DNA of 64,000 nucleotides from Fimenecus sp045631225 (GTDB taxonomy: Bacteria; Bacillota; Clostridia; Oscillospirales; Acutalibacteraceae), in NCBI GenBank assembly GCA_045631225.1, contig JAZQUG010000003.1:23372-87371 (forward strand). Direction: 5' to 3'. Positions 40,169-48,842 of this stretch are shown here, piece by piece. Under the pieces are notes generated by a model, which saw nothing but the letters and a program-made list of their open reading frames with translations, made no database searches and was not told where the DNA came from. A program made the translations under genes and the position numbers. Every line of letters begins with the position of its first letter. Position 1 is the stretch's first letter.

Positions 40169-40993
40169 ATGAGTGGGAAGCTTTATGTTGTAGGAACTCC
40201 AATCGGCAATTTGTCCGATTTTTCCGAAAGAGCGAAACAAACTCTTGCAGCTGTTGATTTTATTGCAGCAGAGGATACAAGAGTAACACAGAAATTGCTT
40301 AATTTTTTTGATATAAAAAAACCGTTTATCAGTTACTATGAACACAATCGTCGTGAACGGGGAGAAATTATTGTTTCACGAATTTTAAACGGAGAAACCT
40401 GTGCAATAGTTACTGATGCCGGAATGCCTTGCATTTCTGACCCCGGACAAGACTTGGTTTATCTTTGTCACGAAAAGGGAATTCCTGTTGAGTCTGTTCC
40501 CGGACCTACTGCTTTTGCAACGGCACTTGCAATCAGCGGAATGGAAAGCGGAAGATTTACTTTTGAAGGCTTTTTAAGCACAAATAAACCGAGCAGAAAA
40601 GAACATCTTGAGGAACTTAAAAATGAAAGACGGACAATGATTTTCTACGAAGCTCCTCATAAGCTTAAAGCAACACTTAAGGATATGTATTCTTATTTCG
40701 GTGACCGTGAAATTGCTATCGTAAAAGAGCTTACTAAAATTCACGAAACGGTAATGAGGACAAGCCTTAAAGGTGCAATCGACTATTTTGAGGTTGAAAA
40801 CCCGAGAGGTGAGTATGTTCTTATTCTTGCAGGTGCTGATGAGATAAAAGAAAAACAACCTGTCACATTAGAACAGGCTGTTATAATTGCAAAAGAACTT
40901 GTTGATAAAGGCATAAGCGTAAATGAAGCAGCAAAAACTGTTGCCGGTGAAACAGGAATAAAGAAAAGTCTTATTTATAAAGAATTACTTTGA
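40169..40993 (+). CDS. rsmI: 16S rRNA (cytidine-1402-2'-O)-methyltransferase
   Basis: A 274-aa tetrapyrrole-methylase-fold enzyme. Clear motifs: LYVVGTPIGNLSDFSERA at the N-terminus, AAEDTRVTQKLL, YYEHNR, TDAGMPCISDPG, VPGPTAFATALAISG, FYEAPHK and ELTKIHE. The last 60 residues form the small C-terminal helical domain. AAAGGAAAC precedes the ATG. Its 3' end overlaps the convergent XRE gene by 9 bases. Confidence 0.95.
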   Translation: MSGKLYVVGTPIGNLSDFSERAKQTLAAVDFIAAEDTRVTQKLLNFFDIKKPFISYYEHNRRERGEIIVSRILNGETCAIVTDAGMPCISDPGQDLVYLCHEKGIPVESVPGPTAFATALAISGMESGRFTFEGFLSTNKPSRKEHLEELKNERRTMIFYEAPHKLKATLKDMYSYFGDREIAIVKELTKIHETVMRTSLKGAIDYFEVENPRGEYVLILAGADEIKEKQPVTLEQAVIIAKELVDKGISVNEAAKTVAGETGIKKSLIYKELL

Positions 40994-41608
40994 TTGTCTG
41001 TTTGTAATCTTATATGCTCTCGCAACTTCTTTTTCAATTATTCGTGTAGCTTCTTTGATGATTGTATCCATTGTGCGAGGAAGCTGTTCGCTTCTCTTTG
41101 GCTTTGCATCACCTTCAAAAAGCATTGAGTTGATAACATTGTCAATAACCGTAGTTGTGAAATACGGTGCTAATTCTTTTTTTGCTAATTCGTGATTAGG
41201 GATTGCACCCTGACAAAGAGCAGCAAGGTAAACTTTATATATTGTAAGCACATAAATTGTTCTGATTTTACTTGAATAGTTTCGACCGTATGCACTGAGC
41301 CTGTCCATAAGATAAACTGATGAACGGAAAATGGTACTCATTCGCATTTCACTGTCCTGAGGAAGCTCCTGGTCAACGAAAAGTGCGTCTGACATCATCT
41401 TGTTTTCAGTAAGTCCCAAAAGATAGTCGGTACTTACATCATAAAAGGTTGATGCACGGCAGAGAAAGTCAAGACCACATTCACGGATGCCTTTTTCGTA
41501 GTGAGAAAGCAAAGCCTGTGAAACGCCTAATTCGGCTGCAGCTTCTTTCTGACTTAAATTTTTTTCTTTACGAAGACTTACAAGTCTTGTGGAAACAGAT
41601 GTACTCAT
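40985..41608 (-). CDS. XRE-family transcriptional regulator
   Basis: A 207-aa protein (ATG at 41608 preferred; the frame opens at a TTG two codons upstream). Residues about 5-60 are a Cro/CI helix-turn-helix (RLVSLRKEKNLSQKEAAAEL, then GVSQALLSHYEKGIRECGLD), followed by the DYLLGLT end typical of this group. The remainder is a helical domain. A perfect palindrome in its promoter region (41623-41637) suggests autoregulation, possibly with the divergent phosphatase gene. Confidence 0.88.
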   Translation of the reverse strand: MSTSVSTRLVSLRKEKNLSQKEAAAELGVSQALLSHYEKGIRECGLDFLCRASTFYDVSTDYLLGLTENKMMSDALFVDQELPQDSEMRMSTIFRSSVYLMDRLSAYGRNYSSKIRTIYVLTIYKVYLAALCQGAIPNHELAKKELAPYFTTTVIDNVINSMLFEGDAKPKRSEQLPRTMDTIIKEATRIIEKEVARAYKITNRQSK

Positions 41609-41622
41609 AAACAAACATTCCT

Positions 41623-41637
41623 TATACTTAAAGTATA
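41623..41637. promoter_or_regulatory. Palindromic operator candidate
   Basis: TATACTT-A-AAGTATA is a perfect inverted repeat between the XRE gene (start at 41608) and the divergent phosphatase gene. Confidence 0.5.
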
Positions 41638-41703
41638 AAGATTATATAATATATTCAACAATTTGTATATTGTGCGATTTTACAAATTTTCAGGAGATAA
41701 AAT

Positions 41704-42426
41704 ATGAAAACTTACCAAATTCATTTAATTCGTCACGCTGTTACAAAAGGTAATCTTGAGGGACGATATATCGGTCATACAGACGAATCTGTATGTGAGG
41801 AAGGTATGGCACAGCTTAAGGATATTATGGAAAATTACGGTGAATATCCTGAGGTGGATGCGGTATTTTCAAGTCCTTTAAAAAGATGTATAGAAACTGC
41901 AAAGGTAATTTATCCTGACAAAAACCCGATTGTTCTTGATGACTTAAGAGAATATGACTTCGGTGAATTTGAGGGTAAAACTGCAGAAGAATTACAGGAT
42001 GATGAGGATTTTGCTGAATGGCTCAGCGGTTCAAATCCTAATAAAGCAGCACCATTTGGTGACAGTCAGGTAAGATTTAATTACAGAATTTGTGCCTGTT
42101 TTGAAAAAATCGTTGATGGTGTAATCCGTGCAGGTGCAAACAGTACTGCTGTATTTACTCACGGTGGTGTGATTATGTCACTTATGCAGACTTATGCACT
42201 TCCTGAAGCGCCTATGCATGAATGGTTGACACCGTCATGTTGCGGATACACAATTCGTATTGACCCGTCAATCTGGTCAAGAGGTATGAAGGTTGAGGCA
42301 ATTGCAGAATGTCCTGCTCAGCCTGAAGTGTTTGAGCATGAGCTCTGGGATGTTTATGACCCTGATAAGGATGAGTTTGATGTTGCTTATTGGGAAGATG
42401 ATTCCAATTTTCCTGATGAACAATAA
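41704..42426 (+). CDS. Histidine phosphatase family protein
   Basis: A 240-aa phosphatase of the phosphoglycerate mutase/cobC superfamily. The catalytic HLIRHAVTKGN motif (RHA in place of RHG), SSPLKRCIETA, the DLREYDFGEFEG stretch with the second catalytic acid and the FTHGGVI histidine are all present. The last 60 residues are acidic and unusual for the family. Substrate unknown. AGGAG precedes the ATG. Divergent from the XRE regulator. Confidence 0.85.
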   Translation: MKTYQIHLIRHAVTKGNLEGRYIGHTDESVCEEGMAQLKDIMENYGEYPEVDAVFSSPLKRCIETAKVIYPDKNPIVLDDLREYDFGEFEGKTAEELQDDEDFAEWLSGSNPNKAAPFGDSQVRFNYRICACFEKIVDGVIRAGANSTAVFTHGGVIMSLMQTYALPEAPMHEWLTPSCCGYTIRIDPSIWSRGMKVEAIAECPAQPEVFEHELWDVYDPDKDEFDVAYWEDDSNFPDEQ

Positions 42427-42456
42427 AAATTTACCAAAATAACTATAAAAAGTACA

Positions 42457-42485
42457 TTGAATCAAATTTTTTTCAATGATAAAAT
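42457..42485 (+). promoter_or_regulatory. Promoter with overlapping inverted repeat, hexuronate operon
   Basis: TTGAAT and TAAAAT with a 17-base spacer, 31 bases before uxuA. CATTGA (42455-42460) and TCAATG (42473-42478) form an inverted repeat across the promoter, a possible operator. Confidence 0.6.
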
Positions 42486-42516
42486 AAGATACATAAAACA
42501 TAGGGAGGAAAAACTT

Positions 42517-43563
42517 ATGAAAATGTCATTCCGTTGGTATGGTGAAACTGACCCGATATCATTGCAATACATTCGTCAGATTCCAAATATGAGAAGCATA
42601 GTCAGTGCTGTTTATGATGTAAAACCCGGTGAGGTCTGGCCGGAAGAGTCAATCGAGAAAATGGTAAAACAATGCGAAGAAAACGGTCTTGTTTTTGATG
42701 TTGTTGAATCAATTCCTGTGCACGAAAATATTAAACTTGGCAGAGATAATGTTGACGAGCTTTTAGAGGTTTATTGTGAAAACATCCGTCGTTGTGCAAA
42801 ATATGGTGTTAAGTGTGTAACATATAACTTTATGCCTGTTTTTGACTGGACTCGTACACAGCTTGATAAAGAGGCAGAGGACGGTTCAACAAGCCTTGTT
42901 ATGTATTGGGAACAGATGAAAGGTCTTGACCCGCTTAAGGATGATATTCATCTTCCGGGTTGGGATGCAAGCTATAGTCAGGAAGAAGTCAGAGAATTGA
43001 TTTCAGCATATGGTGAGCTGGGTGAAGAGGGACTTTGGAAAAACCTTGAAAAGTTCCTTAAAAAGGTTATTCCTGTAGCTGAGGAATGTGGCGTTAAAAT
43101 GGCAATTCATCCTGATGACCCACCATACCCAATCTTTGGTATTCCAAGAATTATTACTTGCGAGGAAAATATTGACAGAATGTTAAAGCTTGTTGATAGT
43201 GAAGCTAACAGTCTTTGTCTTTGCACAGGTTCATTAGGTTGTGCTGCATCAAACGATGTTGTAAAAATGATTAGAAAATACAGTGCAATGAAAAGAATTG
43301 CATTTATGCATATCAGAAATATTTTGATTATGGACGACGGAAGCTTTGAGGAAAGCGGACATATTTCAAATTGTGGTAGTCTTGATATGTATGAGGTGGT
43401 TAAGGCACTTGTAGATACAGGCTTTGACGGTTATGTTCGTCCTGACCATGGTAGAATGATTTGGGGTGAAACAGGAAAACCGGGTTATGGCCTTTTTGAC
43501 AGAGCACTCGGTGCTACATATATAAACGGCTTGTTTGAAGCAGTTGAGAAAGGAAGTAAGTAA
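42517..43563 (+). CDS. uxuA: Mannonate dehydratase
   Basis: A 348-aa TIM-barrel dehydratase converting mannonate to 2-keto-3-deoxygluconate. The start at 42517 follows AGGGAGG; the open frame upstream to 42457 runs through the promoter. Family features: SFRWYGETDPISLQYIRQIP at the N-terminus, VTYNFMPVFDWTRT, MAIHPDDPP (metal-binding), CTGSLG, FMHIRNI and RPDHGRMIWGE near the C-terminus. First gene of the uxuA-uxuB-kdgK-kdgA operon. Confidence 0.95.
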   Translation: MKMSFRWYGETDPISLQYIRQIPNMRSIVSAVYDVKPGEVWPEESIEKMVKQCEENGLVFDVVESIPVHENIKLGRDNVDELLEVYCENIRRCAKYGVKCVTYNFMPVFDWTRTQLDKEAEDGSTSLVMYWEQMKGLDPLKDDIHLPGWDASYSQEEVRELISAYGELGEEGLWKNLEKFLKKVIPVAEECGVKMAIHPDDPPYPIFGIPRIITCEENIDRMLKLVDSEANSLCLCTGSLGCAASNDVVKMIRKYSAMKRIAFMHIRNILIMDDGSFEESGHISNCGSLDMYEVVKALVDTGFDGYVRPDHGRMIWGETGKPGYGLFDRALGATYINGLFEAVEKGSK

Positions 43564-43567
43564 ACCT

Positions 43568-44416
43568 ATGTTACATGAAAATTTAAAAGGTAGAGTAGCC
43601 GTTGTTACAGGTGGTGGCGGTGTTCTCTGTGGTGATTTCGCAAAAACACTTGCTAAACAGGGTGTAAAGGTTGCTGTTCTTGACCTTAACGAAGCAGCAG
43701 CACAGAAGGTTGCTGATGAAATCGTGGCTGACGGTGGCGTTGCTATTGCTGTTGGTTGTAATGTTCTTGAAAAAGAAAGCATGGAAAATGCTCGTGCAAT
43801 CATCAATGAAAAGCTTGGTACTTGTGACATTCTTCTTAATGGTGCAGGTGGTAACAATCCAAAGGGTACAACAACAAAGGAAACTCTTGAAAAGATTGAC
43901 TTAATCGAAAAAAATGATGATATAAAGACATTCTTTGACCTTGATGCAGCAGGAATTTCATTTGTGTTCAACCTTAATTTCCTTGGAACACTTATTCCTA
44001 CACAGGTTTTTGCTCGTGATATGGCTGAAAAGGAAAATACTTGTATCGTTATGGTAACATCAATGAATGCTTATCGTCCTCTTACAAAAATCCCTGCATA
44101 TTCAGCAGCAAAAGCAGCAGTTAAGAACTTTACAGAATTTATGGCAGTTCATTTTGCTGATGTTGGTATCCGTGTAAATGCTATTGCACCGGGATTCTTC
44201 TCAACAAACCAGAATAAAACACTTCTCTGGAATGAAGACGGTACACCAACTGCGAGAACAAATAAGATTCTGGGTGCAACACCTATGAAGAGATTTGGTG
44301 AAGCACATGAGCTTTCAGGTGCATTGTTGTTCCTTTGTGATGAAGCATATTCAAGCTTTATTACAGGTACAAGCATTTGTGTTGACGGTGGCTTCTCAGC
44401 TTACTCAGGAGTATAA
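43568..44416 (+). CDS. uxuB: SDR-type mannonate oxidoreductase (fructuronate reductase)
   Basis: A 282-aa short-chain dehydrogenase with TGGGGVLCG nucleotide-binding loop, the NGAGGNNPKGTTT segment, catalytic VTSMNAYRPLTK and YSAAKAAVK, and the C-terminal GTSICVDGGFSAYSGV. The N-terminal and GGNNP features match SDR-family D-mannonate oxidoreductases found beside uxuA in Firmicutes, which reduce fructuronate to mannonate; this differs from the long-chain UxuB of enterics. The ATG at 43568 is five bases after uxuA. Confidence 0.85.
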   Translation: MLHENLKGRVAVVTGGGGVLCGDFAKTLAKQGVKVAVLDLNEAAAQKVADEIVADGGVAIAVGCNVLEKESMENARAIINEKLGTCDILLNGAGGNNPKGTTTKETLEKIDLIEKNDDIKTFFDLDAAGISFVFNLNFLGTLIPTQVFARDMAEKENTCIVMVTSMNAYRPLTKIPAYSAAKAAVKNFTEFMAVHFADVGIRVNAIAPGFFSTNQNKTLLWNEDGTPTARTNKILGATPMKRFGEAHELSGALLFLCDEAYSSFITGTSICVDGGFSAYSGV

Positions 44417-44457
44417 TCAGTGGCTCTTTTCCGTTATAGCAATTTGGAGGTAAATAT

Positions 44458-45555
44458 ATGAATTTAAATCTTAGAAATAAAGAAGAATGTATGTTTGATA
44501 TGATTTCACTTGGTGAAATTATGCTTCGTCTTGACCCGGGTGAAGGCAGAATTAAGACAACTCGTTCTTTCCGTGCTTGGGAAGGTGGCGGTGAGTATAA
44601 TGTTGCTCGTGGACTCCGTCGATGCTTTGGTATGAAAACATCAGTTGTTACTGCTTTTGCTGACAACGAGGTTGGTCGTCTTCTTGAAGACTTTATTATG
44701 CAAGGTGGCGTTGACACTTCTCTTATCAAGTGGGTTAAGTATGACGGTATCGGTAGAACAGTAAGAAATGGTCTTAACTTTACAGAACGTGGATTCGGTA
44801 TCCGTGGTGCTGTTGGTGTTTCTGACCGTGGTAATACAGCAATTTCACAGCTTAAGGCAGGGGACATCGACTGGGATTATATTTTCGGTACTCTTGGTGT
44901 TCGTTGGCTTCATACAGGTGGCATTTTTGCAGCACTTTCAGAATCAACTGCAGAAGTTGCTATTGAAGCAGTAAAGGCAGCAAAGAAATACGGCACAATC
45001 GTATCTTATGACCTTAACTATCGTCCATCTCTCTGGAATGATATCGGTGGTAAAGCAAAGGCACAGGAAGTTAATAAGGAAATCGCAAAATATATCGACG
45101 TTATGATTGGTAACGAAGAGGACTTCACAGCTTGTCTTGGCTTCGAAATCGAAGGTAACGACGAAAATCTTAAGGAGCTCAATATTGAGGGTTACTACAA
45201 GATGCTTGAAGAGGTTGTCAAGGTTTATCCTAACTTCAAGGTTATTGCAACAACTCTTCGTACAGTTAAAACAGCAACAGTTAATGACTGGTCAGCAATC
45301 TGCTATGCAGACGGTAAGGTTCATAAGGGACTTGAACTTCCGGGTCTTGAAATCCTTGACCGTGTTGGCGGTGGCGACTCATTCGCATCAGGTCTTATCT
45401 ATGGCCTTATGACAACAGAAGATGCTCAGACAGCAGTTAATTATGGTGTTGCTCACGGTGCACTTGCAATGACAACACCGGGTGACACATCAATGGCTTC
45501 ACTTAAAGAAGTTGAAAATATAGTTAAAGGCTCAGGTGCTCGAGTTCAGAGATAG
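44458..45555 (+). CDS. kdgK: 2-dehydro-3-deoxygluconokinase (PfkB family)
   Basis: A 365-aa sugar kinase phosphorylating KDG to KDPG. It begins with a 10-residue leader and then the family start FDMISLGEIMLRLDPGEGR; EGGGEYNVARGL is the substrate-binding region, SYDLNYRPSLW is typical of KdgK, and DRVGGGDSFASGL carries the catalytic Asp and the anion hole (about 300). GGAGG precedes the ATG. It is followed by a palindromic repeat before kdgA. Confidence 0.9.
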   Translation: MNLNLRNKEECMFDMISLGEIMLRLDPGEGRIKTTRSFRAWEGGGEYNVARGLRRCFGMKTSVVTAFADNEVGRLLEDFIMQGGVDTSLIKWVKYDGIGRTVRNGLNFTERGFGIRGAVGVSDRGNTAISQLKAGDIDWDYIFGTLGVRWLHTGGIFAALSESTAEVAIEAVKAAKKYGTIVSYDLNYRPSLWNDIGGKAKAQEVNKEIAKYIDVMIGNEEDFTACLGFEIEGNDENLKELNIEGYYKMLEEVVKVYPNFKVIATTLRTVKTATVNDWSAICYADGKVHKGLELPGLEILDRVGGGDSFASGLIYGLMTTEDAQTAVNYGVAHGALAMTTPGDTSMASLKEVENIVKGSGARVQR

Positions 45556-45559
45556 TTTC

Positions 45560-45641
45560 TTTTTCCGCAATACTTCGTGGCTTTCGGCTCGCAGTATAGC
45601 ACACACAGCTTCGCCTCTGCCACATTGTCTTGCGAAAAAAT
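45560..45641. repeat. Palindromic CTTCGT element, copy A
   Basis: TTTTTCCGCAA at the left end is complementary to TTGCGAAAAAA at the right end, with GTGGC/GCCAC inside. It starts within ten bases of the kdgK stop codon. Same family as copies at 56847, 61315 and 63103. Confidence 0.7.
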
Positions 45642-45702
45642 AAATCTATCTCAAAATAAGAAAACAAACTTATAGAAATATATTCTTATTGGAGATGTAA
45701 TT

Positions 45703-46359
45703 ATGGATAAAGAAAAAATTATTACCCGAATTCAGGACTGCGGTATCGTAGCTGTTGTCCGTGCAGAAACAGTTGACCAGGCTATCAGAATTACTGATGC
45801 TTGTATTGAAGGTGGCGTGGCTGCTATCGAGCTTACATTCACAGTGCCACACGCTGATAAAGTTATTGAAGAACTTGCAAAGAGATATACACCAGAAGAA
45901 ATTATCCTTGGTGCAGGTACTGTTCTTGATGCAGCAACAGCAAGAATTGCTATGCTTTCAGGTGCTGAGTATATCGTAAGCCCTGCGCTTGATATTGAAA
46001 CACTTAAGCTTTGTAACCGTTACAGAGTTCCAATGATGCCAGGTATTATGACAGTTCGTGAAGGTCTTCTTGCTATGGAAAACGGTGCAGATATTCTTAA
46101 AGTTTTCCCAGCTGACCTTTTTGGACCAAAGATTATCAAGGACATCAAGGGACCAATCCCTTATGCTAAGATGATGCCAACAGGTGGCGTTGATGCTGAT
46201 AATGTTGGTGAATGGATTAAAGCAGGTGCTGTTGCAGTTGGTGCAGGTTCATCACTTACAGCAGGTGCAAAAACAGGTGACTACAAGAAGATTACTGAAA
46301 CAGGTAAGCGTTTCGTTGAAAATATCAAGCTTGCTCGTGCAGAATTGGCAGCAAAATAA
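45703..46359 (+). CDS. kdgA: KDPG/KHG aldolase
   Basis: A 218-aa class I aldolase splitting KDPG into pyruvate and glyceraldehyde-3-phosphate. Motifs: GIVAVVRAETVDQA, AIELTFTVPHA, LGAGTVLDA, the FIVSPALD-like YIVSPALDIE, the MPGIMT loop, and KVFPADLFGPK with the Schiff-base Lys, then MPTGGVD. GGAG lies 9 bases before the ATG. Last gene of the hexuronate operon, followed by a terminator. Confidence 0.95.
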   Translation: MDKEKIITRIQDCGIVAVVRAETVDQAIRITDACIEGGVAAIELTFTVPHADKVIEELAKRYTPEEIILGAGTVLDAATARIAMLSGAEYIVSPALDIETLKLCNRYRVPMMPGIMTVREGLLAMENGADILKVFPADLFGPKIIKDIKGPIPYAKMMPTGGVDADNVGEWIKAGAVAVGAGSSLTAGAKTGDYKKITETGKRFVENIKLARAELAAK

Positions 46360-46379
46360 TTCTATTTGAACAGATTATC

Positions 46380-46408
46380 AAGGTGGGAAGAAATTCTCAC
46401 CTTTTTTA
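46380..46408 (+). terminator. Rho-independent terminator of the hexuronate operon
   Basis: AAGGTGGGAA pairs with TTCTCACCTT (one G-U), 4-base loop, then TTTTTT. Confidence 0.9.
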
Positions 46409-46467
46409 TTGCAATATAAAAAACATAGTGGTAAAATGTATATAATTATAAGTAAAGGTGGTGCATT

Positions 46468-47940
46468 ATGAAGAAAATTCTGAAAAGAGTTATATCAATT
46501 TTAATTGCTGTTTCTGTCTTTGTATGCACCATGCCTGTAAGTGCCTTGACAAGTGGAAGTTTCACTTATGAAGTAGTTAATGATGAGGCTGTAATTACAT
46601 CGTATAACGGTTCAGCAACTAATGTAACTGTTCCTGCAACCATTGACGGATATTCGGTTTATGGTATTGGTGATTCTGCTTTTAAGGATAACATAAACAT
46701 TGAAAAAATTACCGTTTCGGTAGGAGTTAAGTCGGTGGGTGCGTCGGCATTTGAAAACTGCACAAGTCTTGCAACTATTACATTACCGTCAACTATTATG
46801 TTTTTTGGTGAAAAAGCCATACATAATACAGCCTATTATAACAATAAAAGCAATTGGAAAGAAAAATTAAATAATTCGTCAGACAATCCGGATATCGGTG
46901 ACGGAAATGATAATATTCCATGGGAAGATATTATTGCAAATGACCTTGAATATCTCTATCTTGGGAAAATACTTGTTGAAATTTCTTATTCTTCAGGTTC
47001 GCATTCAATAAAATACGGTACGACTGTAATTGCCGACGGTGCATTTGCAGGGTGCGGTGCAAATCAGGTTTCGCTTACGAGCCAGACTGCAACGATAGGT
47101 AATAATGCCTTTAAGGATTGTACCAATTTATCACAAGTCAAATTTTCAATGAACCTTGAATATATAGGAAAATCAGCTTTTGAAAACTGCACATCTCTTG
47201 TAAACATAGCACTGCCTGAAAAGGATATTCAAATGTATGCAAGTGCATTTTATAATACAGGATATTATAATAATGCTGAGAATTGGAACAATGGTGTTCT
47301 TTACTACAATACTATTGCCATCGGCACAGACGAAAACTGCCACAAGATTGAAATTGCAGACGGTACAACAAGAATTATTGCAGAAGCTTTACGTGACAAG
47401 AATGTAGTTATTCCTGCATCAGTAACAGATATTTCTCCTGAGGCATTTACAGACAAAGAAAATGTTACGATTTATGGCTATAATGGCACATATGCACAGG
47501 AATATGCATCAACTCACAACATTAAATTTGTTGATTTGAACTCATTTATTAAAGGTGATGTGAATTTTGACGGAAAAGTAGATAGAGAAGATTACAAAAT
47601 TCTCTCTGATATAGCAACATTACAGTTACAGGAATCAGACGATATTCTTACGGTAGGAGATATGGATGAGGATGGTACAATAGACGGAATTGATGTAATT
47701 ATTCTTGATTTAATGCTTAATGACAGAGCGCCATCAAGACTTCGTGGTGATGCTGACGGTGACGGTGATGTGGATATTGATGACTATTATTTGCTTGTTG
47801 ATATTTCACAGACAAGAGCGAGAGTTACCGATAATCTGATGTTTATCCGATGTGATTTAAATGAAGACGGTGCAGTTGATAGCTTTGATGCAATTTATCT
47901 TGATTTGGCATTGAAAAACATAATTTCATTAATATACTAA
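46468..47940 (+). CDS. Secreted BspA-like LRR protein with two dockerin modules
   Basis: A 490-aa exported protein with signal peptide (KKILKRVISILIAVSVFVC, cleavage near VSA). Residues about 45-340 hold LRR_5/BspA-like repeats (IGDSAFKDNINIEKI, VGASAFENCTSLATI, IGNNAFKDCTNLSQV, IGKSAFENCTSLVNI). Residues about 365-490 contain two dockerin type I modules, each with two EF-like loops (GDVNFDGKVDRED, GDMDEDGTIDGID; GDADGDGDVDIDD, CDLNEDGAVDSFD). Dockerins anchor proteins to cohesins of a scaffold. A promoter-like TATAAT lies about 30 bases ahead and AAAGGTGG precedes the ATG. Confidence 0.88.
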   Translation: MKKILKRVISILIAVSVFVCTMPVSALTSGSFTYEVVNDEAVITSYNGSATNVTVPATIDGYSVYGIGDSAFKDNINIEKITVSVGVKSVGASAFENCTSLATITLPSTIMFFGEKAIHNTAYYNNKSNWKEKLNNSSDNPDIGDGNDNIPWEDIIANDLEYLYLGKILVEISYSSGSHSIKYGTTVIADGAFAGCGANQVSLTSQTATIGNNAFKDCTNLSQVKFSMNLEYIGKSAFENCTSLVNIALPEKDIQMYASAFYNTGYYNNAENWNNGVLYYNTIAIGTDENCHKIEIADGTTRIIAEALRDKNVVIPASVTDISPEAFTDKENVTIYGYNGTYAQEYASTHNIKFVDLNSFIKGDVNFDGKVDREDYKILSDIATLQLQESDDILTVGDMDEDGTIDGIDVIILDLMLNDRAPSRLRGDADGDGDVDIDDYYLLVDISQTRARVTDNLMFIRCDLNEDGAVDSFDAIYLDLALKNIISLIY

Positions 47941-47947
47941 AAAAATG

Positions 47948-47975
47948 ACGCTTAGGTTAAGTCCTAAGCGTTTTC
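47948..47975. terminator. Bidirectional terminator
   Basis: ACGCTTAGG (47948-47956) pairs with CCTAAGCGT (47963-47971); T-rich on the plus side and A-rich on the other. It overlaps the last codons of the HAD gene. Confidence 0.85.
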
Positions 47976-48794
47976 TTTTTCTATAATATACTTTACAACA
48001 CTATCCTCGTTGTTTGTCCCGATAACAATATCAGCAATATCTTTCACTTGCTGTACCGAATTTTCAACTGCAACAGCAGTATCAGCGCCTTTCAGCATTT
48101 TAATATCGTTAAGGTTGTCACCAAATGCTGTGATAGTATCAGCGTTTACAATGTCTCTGACTTCTTTTGCACCGTTTGCCTTAGAGGCTGTGTGGGAGTA
48201 AATCTCAATAAGCCAATCGTCAGAATAACTGTCTTTATAATAAGCAAAATCAATTTCGGGAATGGATTTAAGCTTTTCAACAATATCATCAAGAAATTGT
48301 GGTAGGGCATAGTAGTTTACATAAACAGGGTGCTGACCCTTTTCAATTTTTGTCAGGTCATCTGTCTGAGTAAATCTGCCGTCAAGCATATCCACTCGCA
48401 TATCATAGAATTCTTTCATTCCGTCATTGTCAAATTTCGTATATTTAATTGACAGTTTGTAATCATCACTATACAGAAACATAAAGGGATGAAGATTTTT
48501 TTCATAAAAGCAATCCAGAACCTGTTGCAGAACGCTGTGCTCGATTTCGTGATATTTTACTGCTTTTCCTGACTCCGTATCATAGACGAAAACACCGTTC
48601 ATTAGGACAACCGGTGCAGCAAAATGAACACCCTCAAGAAGCGGCATAGCACTGACCATACTTCTTGCTGTTGCAACAGAAAAAGGAATACCTTTTTTGT
48701 AAAAATCATTCAGTTTTTCTTTTGTGAATTCACTCATTTTGCCATTACTCTGCAAAAGAGTTCCGTCCATATCGCTGATATAAAGTGTTTTCAT
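47964..48794 (-). CDS. Cof-type HAD phosphatase
   Basis: A 276-aa HAD hydrolase with ISDMDGTLLQSNG (catalytic Asp pair, residues 8 and 10), FSVATARS (motif II), the Cof-type C2 cap, and ITAFGDNLNDIKML (motif IV). Such enzymes dephosphorylate small sugar phosphates or cofactors. It follows leuB on the same strand with a perfect palindrome between them, so it may be a distal gene of the leu transcript. Substrate not assignable. Confidence 0.85.
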   Translation of the reverse strand: MKTLYISDMDGTLLQSNGKMSEFTKEKLNDFYKKGIPFSVATARSMVSAMPLLEGVHFAAPVVLMNGVFVYDTESGKAVKYHEIEHSVLQQVLDCFYEKNLHPFMFLYSDDYKLSIKYTKFDNDGMKEFYDMRVDMLDGRFTQTDDLTKIEKGQHPVYVNYYALPQFLDDIVEKLKSIPEIDFAYYKDSYSDDWLIEIYSHTASKANGAKEVRDIVNADTITAFGDNLNDIKMLKGADTAVAVENSVQQVKDIADIVIGTNNEDSVVKYIIEKENA

Positions 48795-48812
48795 AATTCT
48801 CCTAAAAAGTAG

Positions 48813-48834
48813 GGGACGATGTCCACATCGTCCC
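48813..48834. repeat. Palindromic GTAGGGG element, copy 2
   Basis: A perfect inverted repeat, GGGACGATGT-CC-ACATCGTCCC, within GTAGGGGACG..CGTCCCG. It sits between leuB and the HAD gene. Confidence 0.75.
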
Positions 48835-48842
48835 GCTATAAT

